Positions 27,184 to 34,999 of a stretch of 50,108 nucleotides of DNA are shown here, in pieces (positions within the stretch are counted from its first letter, which is position 1; every line of letters begins with the position of its first letter). The stretch is from the NCBI GenBank assembly GCA_018883715.1, contig JAHLFP010000007.1:1-50108 (forward strand), written 5' to 3'. This DNA comes from Candidatus Allofournierella pullistercoris. Lineage in GTDB: Bacteria; Bacillota; Clostridia; Oscillospirales; Ruminococcaceae. A program made the translations under genes and the position numbers. The notes under the pieces were generated by a model, which ran no database searches, had not been told where the DNA came from, and saw only the letters and a list, made by a program, of their open reading frames with translations.

Positions 27184-28636
27184 ACGATTGCTCCTCTCCC
27201 AGTAAATCTTGAATGGTAAATGGTTTTTGCGCCAGCTTCTTCCAGGACATCCGCAGTACTCCGTCCCGTACCGCACCTTTTGCCCAAGGTACAAAGGGCG
27301 AGGTATACGGAATACCAAAGGACTGCATGCCACAGATACTTAGCACCATTACCAAAAACAAGGCGGAAATACCCAGCGGGCCGAAAAATCCTCCTGCCAG
27401 CACAAACAAAATTCGCAAAACCGTGGCAGGTTCGTACAGGCTTGGAATTACAAAGATAGAAATGGTAGTAATGGCCGCCACAATTACCACCGGGGTGCTG
27501 ACAATGGCCGCTTTTACCGCCGCATCCCCCACAATGATTGCGGCAACCAGACTGACGCTGTGCCCAATCTGTTTAGGAAGCCGAAGCCCTGCTTCCCGGA
27601 TGATTTCCAGCAGGATAATAACCACCACCATTTCCAAAAACAGCGGCAAAGGTGTACCCGCCTGAGCAGAAGCCACCTTGTACAATAGTTGTGGCGGGAA
27701 AAGCTCTGGGGTGAATTCGGCTGCTGAGACAAAAATCCCTGGGAGTAAAATCGCCACAAAAAAGGCAAAATACTTGATTGCCCGAATCATGCTGGAAAAA
27801 TACGCCTTGGTGGAATAATCGTCCAGACTTTGGAAGTGCTCGCTGAAAAAATACGGCAGAATAAGGGCAAAGGGGCTCCCGTTGACCATCACAACCACCT
27901 TGCCCTCGCAGATTTTGGCACAGGCCGTCACCGGTCGTTCGGTGTAGCCCACTTCCTGAAAAAAGCTGAAGCTTCCCCGCTGTAAAAAAGGCACAAGGTA
28001 ACTGGAATCAAACAAGGCTTGTAATGGCACCTGTTCCAATTTTGCTTGAATCGCTTGAAGGAATTCCGGCTTTACCAAGGTTTTATCATACAAAAGAGCA
28101 ATTTCCGTCTGGGTCTTTTCTCCGGCATACAAGACCTTTATGGTAAGTGCATCGGTACGAATCAGGCGGCGCACAAGACTTAGATTGATGCGCAAAAGGT
28201 CGGAAAAGCCCTCCTGAGAGCCTCGCACATCTCCTTCACCGGACGGCTGCTGCACCGAACGGAATTGCATATTCTGGGTGGATAAAACCACCGCCTTGGT
28301 GCATCCATCTATTAGGATAACGGTAGTTCCGGCTGTAAGCTGACGTTTCAGGGTGTCAAAATCTTCCACCGGGATGCGCTCCAGGGGAACCTCCGTGTGA
28401 TGCAACAGATAGGAAAACAGTTGTTCTCCATTTTGGGGCTTTGCATCACTTTCACTGATACGGGCCAGTAACACCACCCAAAGTCGCTCGATGGTGGACA
28501 GCCCCTCAAACATACACAGGCAACAAGGTAGTCCCAGAAGCTCCACCGGTTTTGTATACAAGTCCACAGAATTGTCAAACATCTCTCTGAGCTGCTGGAT
28601 GTTGTCGTCCAGCTTATCGCTAAGCGGTTGTTTCAT
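27167..28636 (-). CDS. GerAA family spore germination protein
   Basis: A 489-aa A subunit of a GerA-type receptor. An N-terminal soluble domain (LSDKLDDNIQQLREMF to about residue 250) precedes the family core, with VLYAGEKTQTEIALLYDKTLVKPEFLQAIQAKLEQV, PVTACAKICEGKVVVMVNGSPFALILPYFFSEHFQS and YFSSMIRAIKYFAFFVAILLPG. About five transmembrane helices and a short C-terminal cytosolic tail (SWKKLAQKPFTIQDLLG) follow. ATG 28636 has GAGGTGAG upstream. First gene of the A-B-C operon; the sigma-G-like promoter is listed separately. Confidence 0.94.
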   Translation of the reverse strand: MKQPLSDKLDDNIQQLREMFDNSVDLYTKPVELLGLPCCLCMFEGLSTIERLWVVLLARISESDAKPQNGEQLFSYLLHHTEVPLERIPVEDFDTLKRQLTAGTTVILIDGCTKAVVLSTQNMQFRSVQQPSGEGDVRGSQEGFSDLLRINLSLVRRLIRTDALTIKVLYAGEKTQTEIALLYDKTLVKPEFLQAIQAKLEQVPLQALFDSSYLVPFLQRGSFSFFQEVGYTERPVTACAKICEGKVVVMVNGSPFALILPYFFSEHFQSLDDYSTKAYFSSMIRAIKYFAFFVAILLPGIFVSAAEFTPELFPPQLLYKVASAQAGTPLPLFLEMVVVIILLEIIREAGLRLPKQIGHSVSLVAAIIVGDAAVKAAIVSTPVVIVAAITTISIFVIPSLYEPATVLRILFVLAGGFFGPLGISALFLVMVLSICGMQSFGIPYTSPFVPWAKGAVRDGVLRMSWKKLAQKPFTIQDLLGEEQSYESDQ

Positions 28637-28656
28637 ACATTTCTCACCTCGTTCAG

Positions 28657-28686
28657 CAGTATGGACGATGAGAAGTTGATTCATTC
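28657..28686 (-). promoter_or_regulatory. Candidate sigma-G promoter of the gerA-type operon
   Basis: GAATG (28682-28686), an 18-bp spacer and CATACTG (28657-28663) on the minus strand. The B. subtilis sigma-G consensus is GMATR, 18 bp, CATNMTA: the -35 fits fully, the spacer is exact, and one of seven -10 positions differs. It is about 20 bases before the GerA start. Germinant receptor operons are known forespore sigma-G targets. Confidence 0.6.
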
Positions 28687-28727
28687 CATAATCCATATGA
28701 AATTCCCGCCAAAGGAGGAATAGACCT

Positions 28728-29414
28728 ATGTTTGTATTGCTGTTTCGAACTGCCCTTGTGTACGGACTGATTATCTTTGCCATGCGCTTGATGGGCAAGC
28801 GCCAGCTTGGCGAATTACAACCCTCTGAGCTGGTTTCCACCATTCTGATTTCCAACCTTGCCTCTATCTCCATTGAGGCGCAGGAAGTCCCCTTGCTTGC
28901 CAGCTTGCTTCCTGTCTTTTTCATCGTCTGTGCCGAGATTTTGCTGTCCGTCATTGGCCTACGCTACCCCCGCACCGCTCGGGTGTTGTCCGGCTCTCCT
29001 GTGGCAGTGATTCGGGATGGGACAATTGACCAAGACGCCTTGCGTCAGCTTCGGTTCAGTATGTCCGACCTGATGGAAGCCTTACGAAACAAGGATGTGT
29101 TTGACCCCTCTCAGGTCAGCTATGCCTTGGTGGAAGCCAATGGAAGCCTCAGTGTTTGTTTAAAGGATAGCTTCCAGCCCGCCTGCAAGCAGGATGTGAA
29201 TGTACCCTCGCAGGGGATGGGCAGACCCTTAATCCCCTTTATCATGGACGGCACTGTTCTGCCCCATAATCTTGATTGGTGTGGAAAAAGCATGGACTGG
29301 CTGAATAGTCTCTTGAAACAAGAAAACTGCCAACTGTCCGATGTACAGCTTTTGCTGGGAAATGAACTGCCGGATTATCAGTTGATTACAAAAGAAAAAG
29401 CAGAGAAACCATAA
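28728..29414 (+). CDS. DUF421 (YetF/YrbG family) membrane protein
   Basis: A 228-aa protein with two to three N-terminal transmembrane helices and a cytosolic C-terminal domain. The signature MRLMGKRQLGELQPSELVSTILISNLA (about 19-45) is diagnostic; RTARVLSGSPVAVIRDG and RQLRFSMSDLMEALRNKDV are further family blocks. Function is unknown; DUF421 proteins are common in spore formers, and some contribute to spore heat resistance. AAAGGAGG lies upstream of the ATG. It is divergent from the germination operon and is followed by a DUF4363 gene, a pairing known in Clostridia. Confidence 0.9.
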   Translation: MFVLLFRTALVYGLIIFAMRLMGKRQLGELQPSELVSTILISNLASISIEAQEVPLLASLLPVFFIVCAEILLSVIGLRYPRTARVLSGSPVAVIRDGTIDQDALRQLRFSMSDLMEALRNKDVFDPSQVSYALVEANGSLSVCLKDSFQPACKQDVNVPSQGMGRPLIPFIMDGTVLPHNLDWCGKSMDWLNSLLKQENCQLSDVQLLLGNELPDYQLITKEKAEKP

Positions 29415-29428
29415 AAGGCTTCTCTGCT
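29399..29428 (+). terminator. Hairpin overlapping the DUF421 stop codon
   Basis: A 9-bp perfect stem AGCAGAGAA/TTCTCTGCT with a 12-nt loop spans the stop codon of the DUF421 gene. No T run follows, so it is more likely an attenuator or an RNA-stabilising element between the two plus-strand genes than a complete terminator. Confidence 0.4.
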
Positions 29429-29458
29429 CTCATCCAGCTTTAGAAGGAGGATTGTATC

Positions 29459-29827
29459 TTGAAACGAATTCCAACCGCTCTTGTGCTGGCAGCTATCTTA
29501 ATCGGTACAGCATTGATGGGAAATTTTTTAATTGATAGAACCACGGACCGGATGCTGACGCAATTACAATCCATCCAAAAGGATTGTGAAGGCGGCTCTT
29601 TTGAAACGGCGCAAGATTCCATTAGGGCTCTGCAAGAGTACTATCAGCACAAGGAACACTGGCTAGCCCTTTTTATAAAACGGGATTACCTGGGACAATT
29701 TAGTGTTACTGTGTCCGGACTTTCTTCCTATGCCCACCCGGATAACGCACAGGATCTTGGATGTGAAGTACAGCAAGCGCAGGAACAGCTACTAGTCTTG
29801 CGGCATTTATTTTTTGGAATCATCTAG
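29459..29827 (+). CDS. DUF4363 family protein
   Basis: A 122-aa protein with an N-terminal hydrophobic segment ([19 protein letters not shown], about 7-25) and a short extracytoplasmic helical domain ([32 protein letters not shown]), matching the DUF4363 pattern. The start is TTG at 29459 with AAGGAGG spaced well; no ATG is available. It pairs with the DUF421 gene, suggesting a joint envelope function that is not known. The 3' end overlaps the convergent nrdR gene by 21 bp. Confidence 0.82.
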   Translation: MKRIPTALVLAAILIGTALMGNFLIDRTTDRMLTQLQSIQKDCEGGSFETAQDSIRALQEYYQHKEHWLALFIKRDYLGQFSVTVSGLSSYAHPDNAQDLGCEVQQAQEQLLVLRHLFFGII

Positions 29828-30280
29828 CCGATTGTTCATCAGGCTCTGCAGTTCATCCATGAAGGTATCCAGGTCAGAAAATTGACGGTACACCGAGGCA
29901 AAGCGCACATAAGCCACCTCGTCAATCTTCTTCAGCTCTTCCATGGCCAATGCACCAATAAAATCAGAGTCGATTTCCCGGTCGTAGGTGTTCATGAGCT
30001 TTTGCTCAATGTTGTCAATCACCTGTTCCAGCATTTCAAAGCTAACAGGGCGCTTTTTGCAGGCGCGCAGAAGCCCATTCAGCAGTTTATCCCGGTCAAA
30101 CACCTGGCGGGAACGGTCCTTTTTCACCACCATCAGGGGGACAGTTTCCATAATTTCATAGGTAGTAAATCGCTTGCCGCAACCCAAACACTCTCTGCGA
30201 CGTCGAATTTTCTCCCCATCCTCTGTGGGACGCGAGTCAATGACTTTTGACTCCATCTCTCCACAATAAGGGCATTTCAT
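29807..30280 (-). CDS. nrdR: Transcriptional repressor NrdR
   Basis: A 157-aa ribonucleotide reductase regulator. The N-terminal zinc ribbon has cysteines 3, 6, 31 and 34 (CPYC and CLGC) with [19 protein letters not shown] between them, followed by an ATP-cone domain ([29 protein letters not shown]). It binds ATP/dATP and represses nrd operons. No NrdR-box-like pair was recognised in its own promoter. It converges on and overlaps the DUF4363 gene by 21 bp. Confidence 0.97.
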   Translation of the reverse strand: MKCPYCGEMESKVIDSRPTEDGEKIRRRRECLGCGKRFTTYEIMETVPLMVVKKDRSRQVFDRDKLLNGLLRACKKRPVSFEMLEQVIDNIEQKLMNTYDREIDSDFIGALAMEELKKIDEVAYVRFASVYRQFSDLDTFMDELQSLMNNRLDDSKK

Positions 30281-30345
30281 AGCGATTCCTCCTTTGGCGT
30301 ATGTGACACAGGTATTTTGCTCATTCTGTCACTTTCGTATTGTTT

Positions 30346-30375
30346 ATTATAGCACAAATAATCAAACAGGTTCAA
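30346..30375 (-). promoter_or_regulatory. Sigma-A extended -10 promoter for nrdR
   Basis: TGCTATAAT (30346-30354) on the minus strand with TTGAAC (30370-30375) 18 bp upstream of the -10. It lies about 65 bases before the nrdR ATG. Confidence 0.75.
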
Positions 30376-30418
30376 GAAAATGTACGAGCTTTGCGCACAT
30401 TTCTGTTGTAAAAATTCA

Positions 30419-30454
30419 AAAACAGGCAGAGAATTTCCATTCTCTGCCTGTTTT
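30419..30454 (-). terminator. Intrinsic terminator after the aminotransferase gene
   Basis: A 15-bp perfect stem (arms at 30419-30433 and 30440-30454) closes a 6-nt loop, eight bases after the aminotransferase stop. The minus-strand 3' side runs TTTTTGAATTTTT. Confidence 0.92.
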
Positions 30455-30461
30455 CTATATT

Positions 30462-31736
30462 TTAGCCAGCAATTTTTTCCATCATTGCGATTTTGGCACA
30501 AAGACACAACAGTTTAGTGGCTGTTTCCAGTTCCTGCAAACTGGGATAGGAAGGCGCAATGCGAATATGGGAATCCTTAGGGTCATTTCCATAAGGGAAT
30601 GCCGCACCAGCAGGTGTGAGTGTTACTCCTGCTTCTGCGCAAAGCTGTACCGTTCGCTTGGCACATCCATCCATCAAGAACAGGCTGATAAAATAGCCTC
30701 CTTCTGGGTTTGTCCAGTGAGCATCCTCTTCAAATGCCGCCAATTCCTCTTTCAAGATATTCAGCACACACTGGAATTTGGGCCACAGGATTTCACGGTG
30801 CTTTTTCATATGCTCCCGGATTCCATCCATATCTTTCAGATAAGCCACATGGCGCATCTGGTTCATCTTGTCATAGCTGATGGTCATGGGATTCATGCGG
30901 GCAATCAGATATCGAATGTTCTCTGCGCTGGATGCCACTGCCGCAACACCAGCGCCGGGAAATGTCACCTTGCTGGTGGATGTAAGGGCGAATGCACGGT
31001 TTGGGTGTCCTGCATCTGCACAGGCCTCCACAATAGAGGGGGTTGCATGCTGGGTATCCGACAGGTGGTGGACACAGTAAGCGTTGTCCCAGATGATTTT
31101 AAAATCCGGAGCAGCCGCTTGCATCTTGGCCAGTCGCAGGGTCATATCCTCACTGTATACCCGCCCATCCGGGTTGGAATACACCGGCACACACCAGATT
31201 CCTTTGATGCTGGAATCCTCTTGGACCATTCGTTCCACCTGCTCCATATCCGGGCCATCTTCCAGCAGTGGGATGGGAATCATCTCAATGCCAAAATCTT
31301 CGGTTATGGCAAAATGGCGGTCGTATCCCGGCACAGGACAAAGAAACTTCACCTTTTCTTCCTGGCTCCAAGGACGGGGGCTTTCCGGATAGCCCTTTCT
31401 CCAGCCCAAATCCACCAGATAGTACATTAGGGATAAGGAGGAATTGCCGCCCACCAAAACCTGCTCTTCGCTGGACACCTGCAACACCGACGCAAACAGC
31501 CGCCGGGCAGAAGGGATACCTGGCAGAACACCATAGTTGCGAACATCTATCCCCTGGTCCATATAGTTGTCATTGCACTCCAGCAGACCCATGGACAGCT
31601 CTAGCTGTTCGGTGCAGGGTTTGCCACGGGACATATCCAGAGACAGCTTCTGCTGCTTGTAGCCTTCATATGCCTGTCGCAGCTCCTCTAAGGTGCGAAG
31701 TTGCTCCTCTTGCTTCATTGACTGATTGTACTTCAT
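30462..31736 (-). CDS. PLP-dependent class I/II aminotransferase, MocR/AspT-like (probable aspartate aminotransferase)
   Basis: A 424-aa fold type I aminotransferase. The N-terminal LSLDMSRGKPCTEQLELS and the GGNSSLSLMYYLVD block are like the Corynebacterium-type aspartate aminotransferase family (PF12897). The PLP contacts are IIWDNAYCVHHL (Asp/Tyr) and the Schiff-base lysine in TSTSKVTFPGAGVA. There is no DNA-binding domain. Substrate is inferred from family, not proven. The ATG at 31736 follows AAGGGGAG. The gene is monocistronic, with its own promoter and terminator. Confidence 0.88.
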   Translation of the reverse strand: MKYNQSMKQEEQLRTLEELRQAYEGYKQQKLSLDMSRGKPCTEQLELSMGLLECNDNYMDQGIDVRNYGVLPGIPSARRLFASVLQVSSEEQVLVGGNSSLSLMYYLVDLGWRKGYPESPRPWSQEEKVKFLCPVPGYDRHFAITEDFGIEMIPIPLLEDGPDMEQVERMVQEDSSIKGIWCVPVYSNPDGRVYSEDMTLRLAKMQAAAPDFKIIWDNAYCVHHLSDTQHATPSIVEACADAGHPNRAFALTSTSKVTFPGAGVAAVASSAENIRYLIARMNPMTISYDKMNQMRHVAYLKDMDGIREHMKKHREILWPKFQCVLNILKEELAAFEEDAHWTNPEGGYFISLFLMDGCAKRTVQLCAEAGVTLTPAGAAFPYGNDPKDSHIRIAPSYPSLQELETATKLLCLCAKIAMMEKIAG

Positions 31737-31798
31737 GCCTATAACTCCCCTTTTCGGCATTCACTTTGAAACCGTGTATATTTGCATTACTCTGTGTC

Positions 31799-31827
31799 AT
31801 TATAGTACAGTTTGTCACAGGATACAA
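31799..31827 (-). promoter_or_regulatory. Sigma-A promoter for the aminotransferase gene
   Basis: TTGTAT (31822-31827), 17-bp spacer, TATAAT (31799-31804) on the minus strand, with a leader of about 55 nt. Confidence 0.72.
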
Positions 31828-31865
31828 CACCCTTCCAGCAGGAAATCTAAAAATTTCACATCATC

Positions 31866-32936
31866 TTAAGCTTGTAGGTTGTCCTGTTTTCTCATGTCGT
31901 ACAAAGGCAGCAGTACGGAAAGGGTAACCGGGAATCCAAACAGGCCCAGAATCCCGAACAGATGCGCACCCACAATCATGCTCATCAGGGTCAGCAAGGG
32001 ATGCAAGCCAATTTGATGGCCTACCAGCTTGGGTTCCACCGTGTTGCGAATAATGGTAATCACCAGATACAAAACAACAAGGCCAACGCTCAGAGGGTAA
32101 TTGCCCAAAATTGCCGCAATGATAAACCAGGGAATGAGCACCGTGCCCGTACCCAGAATAGGCATAATGTCGCAAATGGCAATCAGCACAGAAATTAAAA
32201 GGGTATGTGGCACTCGTAAGATGCTAAGACCTAGTAGCAATTCCCCCCAGGTCATAAAGAAGATAATGGTATAGGAGCGCAGATAGACCCCCACCGACTG
32301 GTGGAATTTACTGCGAGCTTGTACCAGTGTTTGTCCCCAGGTTTTGGGCAGGTAGCGCAGAATGGTATCCCGAATGTTTTCGTAATCTGCGGCAAGATAA
32401 AAGCTGGATACGACGGTTAGCACAGTATTTACAATCAAGGTGGGCATGGCGGCTAAAAAGCTGGACACTATACCAATAGCCATGCTGGAAAATTCCGTGA
32501 TCCGCTGTGCAAGGCCGCTGGTCATATCGTTGAACGCCTGATTCACCGTAGCCACCGCTTTGGGGTCAAATTCCGAAGCCAGCTGTTCCACCCACTGGGA
32601 AAATTCATTCATTGCCGGCAACAGGGTGCTGGTGTAAAGGCCGGGCAATCCACTGATAAATTTGCCTGTTTGAGACAGTATTTTTGCACCAAAGAGCATA
32701 CACAGTGCCGCAATCAAGACATAGACTGCCACCAAAAGGATACTGCGCATGGTTTTTTCCTTGCATTTAAACCGCTGGGCCAGCTTCTGGGCTGGGCGCT
32801 TTAAAAATAGCACAATTAGAGTAGCCAGCGCAAAGGGCATGACAACCGGTAGAGCATATTTTAGGGCCGCATAAATCAAAAGTAAAATAAACCCGTAGTA
32901 CAGCCCATTGATAATTACCGTCTTTTTTCGTTCCAT
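31866..32936 (-). CDS. AI-2E family transporter-like protein (sporulation protein YtvI-like)
   Basis: A 356-aa polytopic membrane protein of the AI-2E/PerM family with about seven hydrophobic segments. Landmarks are YGFILLLIYAALKYALPVVMPFALATLIVLFLKRPAQKL at the N-terminus, the extracytoplasmic segment to about residue 150, and the family block ICDIMPILGTGTVLIPWFIIAAILGN followed by NTVEPKLVGHQIGLHPLLTLMSMIVG. B. subtilis YtvI is a sporulation-associated member; other members exchange ions or small molecules. Which applies here is not decidable. The RBS AAGGAG is unusually far (12 bases) from the ATG. Confidence 0.85.
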   Translation of the reverse strand: MERKKTVIINGLYYGFILLLIYAALKYALPVVMPFALATLIVLFLKRPAQKLAQRFKCKEKTMRSILLVAVYVLIAALCMLFGAKILSQTGKFISGLPGLYTSTLLPAMNEFSQWVEQLASEFDPKAVATVNQAFNDMTSGLAQRITEFSSMAIGIVSSFLAAMPTLIVNTVLTVVSSFYLAADYENIRDTILRYLPKTWGQTLVQARSKFHQSVGVYLRSYTIIFFMTWGELLLGLSILRVPHTLLISVLIAICDIMPILGTGTVLIPWFIIAAILGNYPLSVGLVVLYLVITIIRNTVEPKLVGHQIGLHPLLTLMSMIVGAHLFGILGLFGFPVTLSVLLPLYDMRKQDNLQA

Positions 32937-33085
32937 GGTGGATGTGTACTCCTTCTCTTTTTTTCATTCTGTGAGCAAGTCTCCCCTAAGTATGCGAGGT
33001 AGCCAGCTGTTACATTCCACAAAAAGTTTACCGCCAAAGTAGTATGGTCTGATTTTAAGCGATAGCAACAAGGCTATACGCTTCC
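32937..33085 (-). other. Leader of the AI-2E family gene
   Basis: About 140 bases of transcribed leader follow the promoter at 33086-33094. No known riboswitch class, open reading frame or strong hairpin is recognised. Confidence 0.35.
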
Positions 33086-33094
33086 ATTATAACA
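33086..33094 (-). promoter_or_regulatory. Extended -10 promoter for the AI-2E family gene
   Basis: TGTTATAAT on the minus strand begins at the last bases of the tRNA terminator's 3' arm. No convincing -35 hexamer is present at 17 bp; an extended -10 promoter does not need one. It would let the membrane-protein gene be transcribed after termination of the tRNA transcript. Confidence 0.55.
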
Positions 33095-33135
33095 GAAAAA
33101 TCCGAACCCAGCACAAGGCTACGTTCGGATTTTTC
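33095..33135 (-). terminator. Intrinsic terminator after tRNA-Leu
   Basis: A 13-bp perfect stem GAAAAATCCGAAC/GTTCGGATTTTTC closes a 15-nt loop, starting six bases after the tRNA 3' end; the stem itself ends in the T run TTTTTCTGTT. Confidence 0.88.
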
Positions 33136-33140
33136 TTGCT

Positions 33141-33226
33141 TGGTGCCGCTAACCGGACTCGAACCGGTACGGATGTTACTCCGAGGGATTTTAAGTCCCT
33201 TGTGTCTGCCATTCCACCACAGCGGC
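33141..33226 (-). tRNA. tRNA-Leu (anticodon UAA)
   Basis: An 86-nt tRNA including a genomically encoded CCA. Acceptor arms GCCGCTG and TAGCGGC pair (one G-U); the D arm is TGGAATGGCAGACA. The anticodon stem-loop GGGA-CTTAAAA-TCCC places TAA at 34-36, and a long class II variable arm (CGGAGTAACATCCG) and T arm (CCGGTTCGAGTCCGG) follow. It reads UUA/UUG leucine codons. It has its own promoter and terminator, so it is a single-gene unit. Confidence 0.97.
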
Positions 33227-33236
33227 AAGCTCTATT

Positions 33237-33265
33237 ATAATACAATAAAACCTGCCCTGTGTCAA
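33237..33265 (-). promoter_or_regulatory. Strong sigma-A promoter for tRNA-Leu
   Basis: Perfect TTGACA (33260-33265), 17-bp spacer, TATTAT (33237-33242) on the minus strand, continued as TATTATAAT. The start point would be just before the mature tRNA 5' end. Confidence 0.85.
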
Positions 33266-33383
33266 TGGGTATGGAATGATTAAAATATATTTTGTATTAC
33301 GCTCTATCCAGACAATCTTGGAATGAATTTTACCATTCCCCTTTTATTACTACGAGAACGGCAGATGCTTTCATGGACGCACG

Positions 33384-33971
33384 CTACGAATCCTTGGCGA
33401 GCGCTTCAATTTCCTCATAGGTATACAGTTGGTTCAGCACATCCAGCAGAGCTTTTTTGGAAAGCCGGTTGGGTAAACCCAACTTTTTCAAAAGGGCAAA
33501 CCGCTTTTCCTGACTTCCTGCTGTACCGGAAAACCCCCACTGGTACAAATCCACATAGGCAATACTGCGTCCCTGGCGGGGAGTCTGCTGGCTGGCGCCT
33601 GCATCCAGCAAAGCCTTGCGAAGCAAATCCGCTGAAATCCCCTCCACTCCCAGCAGACCTTCCTTTCCCGGTTGGCTTTTTCGTGCCTCTTTTCCATGGA
33701 TGGCAGGAACATATGCCTGCTTCACATAGCTTTCTCCAATCAAATTGGTCAAAAAGGTTCGGATACGAAACCCTGCCGCATCGGAATCGGTGAGCAGGAT
33801 AATCCCCCGTTTTCTGCCCAGTTCTTTCAGCAAAGCCTGCGTTTGCTTATCCTTATAGATGGCAAATCCATCCGTGGTAAGAATCAAAGCATCCACCAAT
33901 GGCGCTAGTGCGCTGGCATCATACCGTCCTTCCACCACGATAACCTGTTCAATACGCAAACGTTCACTCAT
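33384..33971 (-). CDS. rnmV: Ribonuclease M5
   Basis: A 195-aa Toprim-domain endonuclease that performs the final maturation of 5S rRNA in Firmicutes. The Toprim glutamate is in IVVEGRYDASAL (more often EGKDD in the family) and the DxD in LLTDSDAAGFRIR; the C-terminal half (GLPNRLSKKALLDVLNQLYTYEEIEAL) is the RNase M5-specific domain. The ATG overlaps the holA stop by 4 bp. In many Firmicutes rnmV precedes ksgA; here it ends the comEC-holA run. Confidence 0.92.
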   Translation of the reverse strand: MSERLRIEQVIVVEGRYDASALAPLVDALILTTDGFAIYKDKQTQALLKELGRKRGIILLTDSDAAGFRIRTFLTNLIGESYVKQAYVPAIHGKEARKSQPGKEGLLGVEGISADLLRKALLDAGASQQTPRQGRSIAYVDLYQWGFSGTAGSQEKRFALLKKLGLPNRLSKKALLDVLNQLYTYEEIEALAKDS

Positions 33972-34996
33972 GCTTTTATCCCCGCCATTGCCAATCTACA
34001 AAGAGCCGTTTCCAGTTGGATTGCACCGGAGGTTGGGTTTCCTTTTAGCCCCAAATCCAGCTCCATTAAGATGGCGATACACCGCTGTAACTGGCTGAGC
34101 GTGTAGCGACTGGCTGTTTCTGCTGATTTTTTCAATCGATAATCGCTTCCCTTATAGGAAAAATCCTTGTGCACCTGAGCGTATCCATGCTTTTCCACCT
34201 GACCTGCTTTTACCCGGTATAAATCCACATAGCTTCCGATTAAGGCCGCTGTGATAGCGATGGGCTCATTGCGCATCTCCAACAGTAGGTGGAGTTTTTG
34301 ACAGGCTTTTGTAGCATTTTTTTGGGTGATAAGCCGCACCATATCAAACACATCCGCTTCCAGGTTTTGGGTTGCAAGTTCTGCTACCAAGCCGGGGGTT
34401 ATCTCGGTGTACCCGCTTGCGGCGGCCAGTTTGTCCACCTCATTTTGAAGCAAAAACAAATCCTGCCCACACCGTTCCAGCAAAATACCCGCTGTGGGGT
34501 CTGTTAGCTTTGTATTCATACTTGCGGCACGCTGGGAAAGCATATTGCGAAGCTGCTGGGGATTGGGCATGGCCACTTCCCCTGCATAACCAAACTGTTC
34601 ACACAACGCAATCCATCGCTGTGTTTGCTTGTTTAGCTTCAGCCGTCCTCTCTCCTGGGGGATAATGCTATACGCCACAACTATGGCATTTTCCAGCTGG
34701 CCTATAAGGTCGCAAACTTCTGCAAAATCCTTTTCCGAATAAGCAGAGGGCTGAAATTCGGTCAGATACACAAGGCGCCGTGTTCCAAAAAAGGAGATGG
34801 TTCCCGCCGCCGCTACCAATTCTTCCACGGTGGGGGCAGGGCCATCCAACTGGGTCACTTCCCCATTTTCATCCTCCAGTACGGATAGCTGTTTTTGTGC
34901 CGCACTACGGGGTAAAAAGCCATCTGAGCCATAGTAATAGAAAACGGATGCTCCTTGTTGAAAGGCTTGCTTTTGCCGTTGTTCACTGTGTAACAT
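33968..34996 (-). CDS. holA: DNA polymerase III subunit delta
   Basis: A 342-aa clamp-loader subunit that opens the sliding clamp. It is recognised by FYYYGSDGFL near the N-terminus, FFGTRRLVYLTEF, YSIIPQERGRLKLNKQ, the helical EVDKLAAASGYTEITPGLVAELATQNLEADVFDMVRLI block and YRLKKSAETASRYTLSQLQRCIAILMELDLGLKGNP, all HolA-like. It follows comEC by only three bases, the same pairing as in B. subtilis. Confidence 0.94.
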   Translation of the reverse strand: MLHSEQRQKQAFQQGASVFYYYGSDGFLPRSAAQKQLSVLEDENGEVTQLDGPAPTVEELVAAAGTISFFGTRRLVYLTEFQPSAYSEKDFAEVCDLIGQLENAIVVAYSIIPQERGRLKLNKQTQRWIALCEQFGYAGEVAMPNPQQLRNMLSQRAASMNTKLTDPTAGILLERCGQDLFLLQNEVDKLAAASGYTEITPGLVAELATQNLEADVFDMVRLITQKNATKACQKLHLLLEMRNEPIAITAALIGSYVDLYRVKAGQVEKHGYAQVHKDFSYKGSDYRLKKSAETASRYTLSQLQRCIAILMELDLGLKGNPTSGAIQLETALCRLAMAGIKA

Positions 34997-34999
34997 TCC

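Noticed and set aside
28637-28954. N-terminal extension of the GerA subunit to 28954
   Set aside because: It would overlap the divergent DUF421 gene and its sequence is not GerA-like; the ATG at 28636 has a good RBS.
32937-33085. A riboswitch in the leader of the AI-2E family gene
   Set aside because: No known aptamer core, terminator or paired arms could be placed; only a plain leader is supported.
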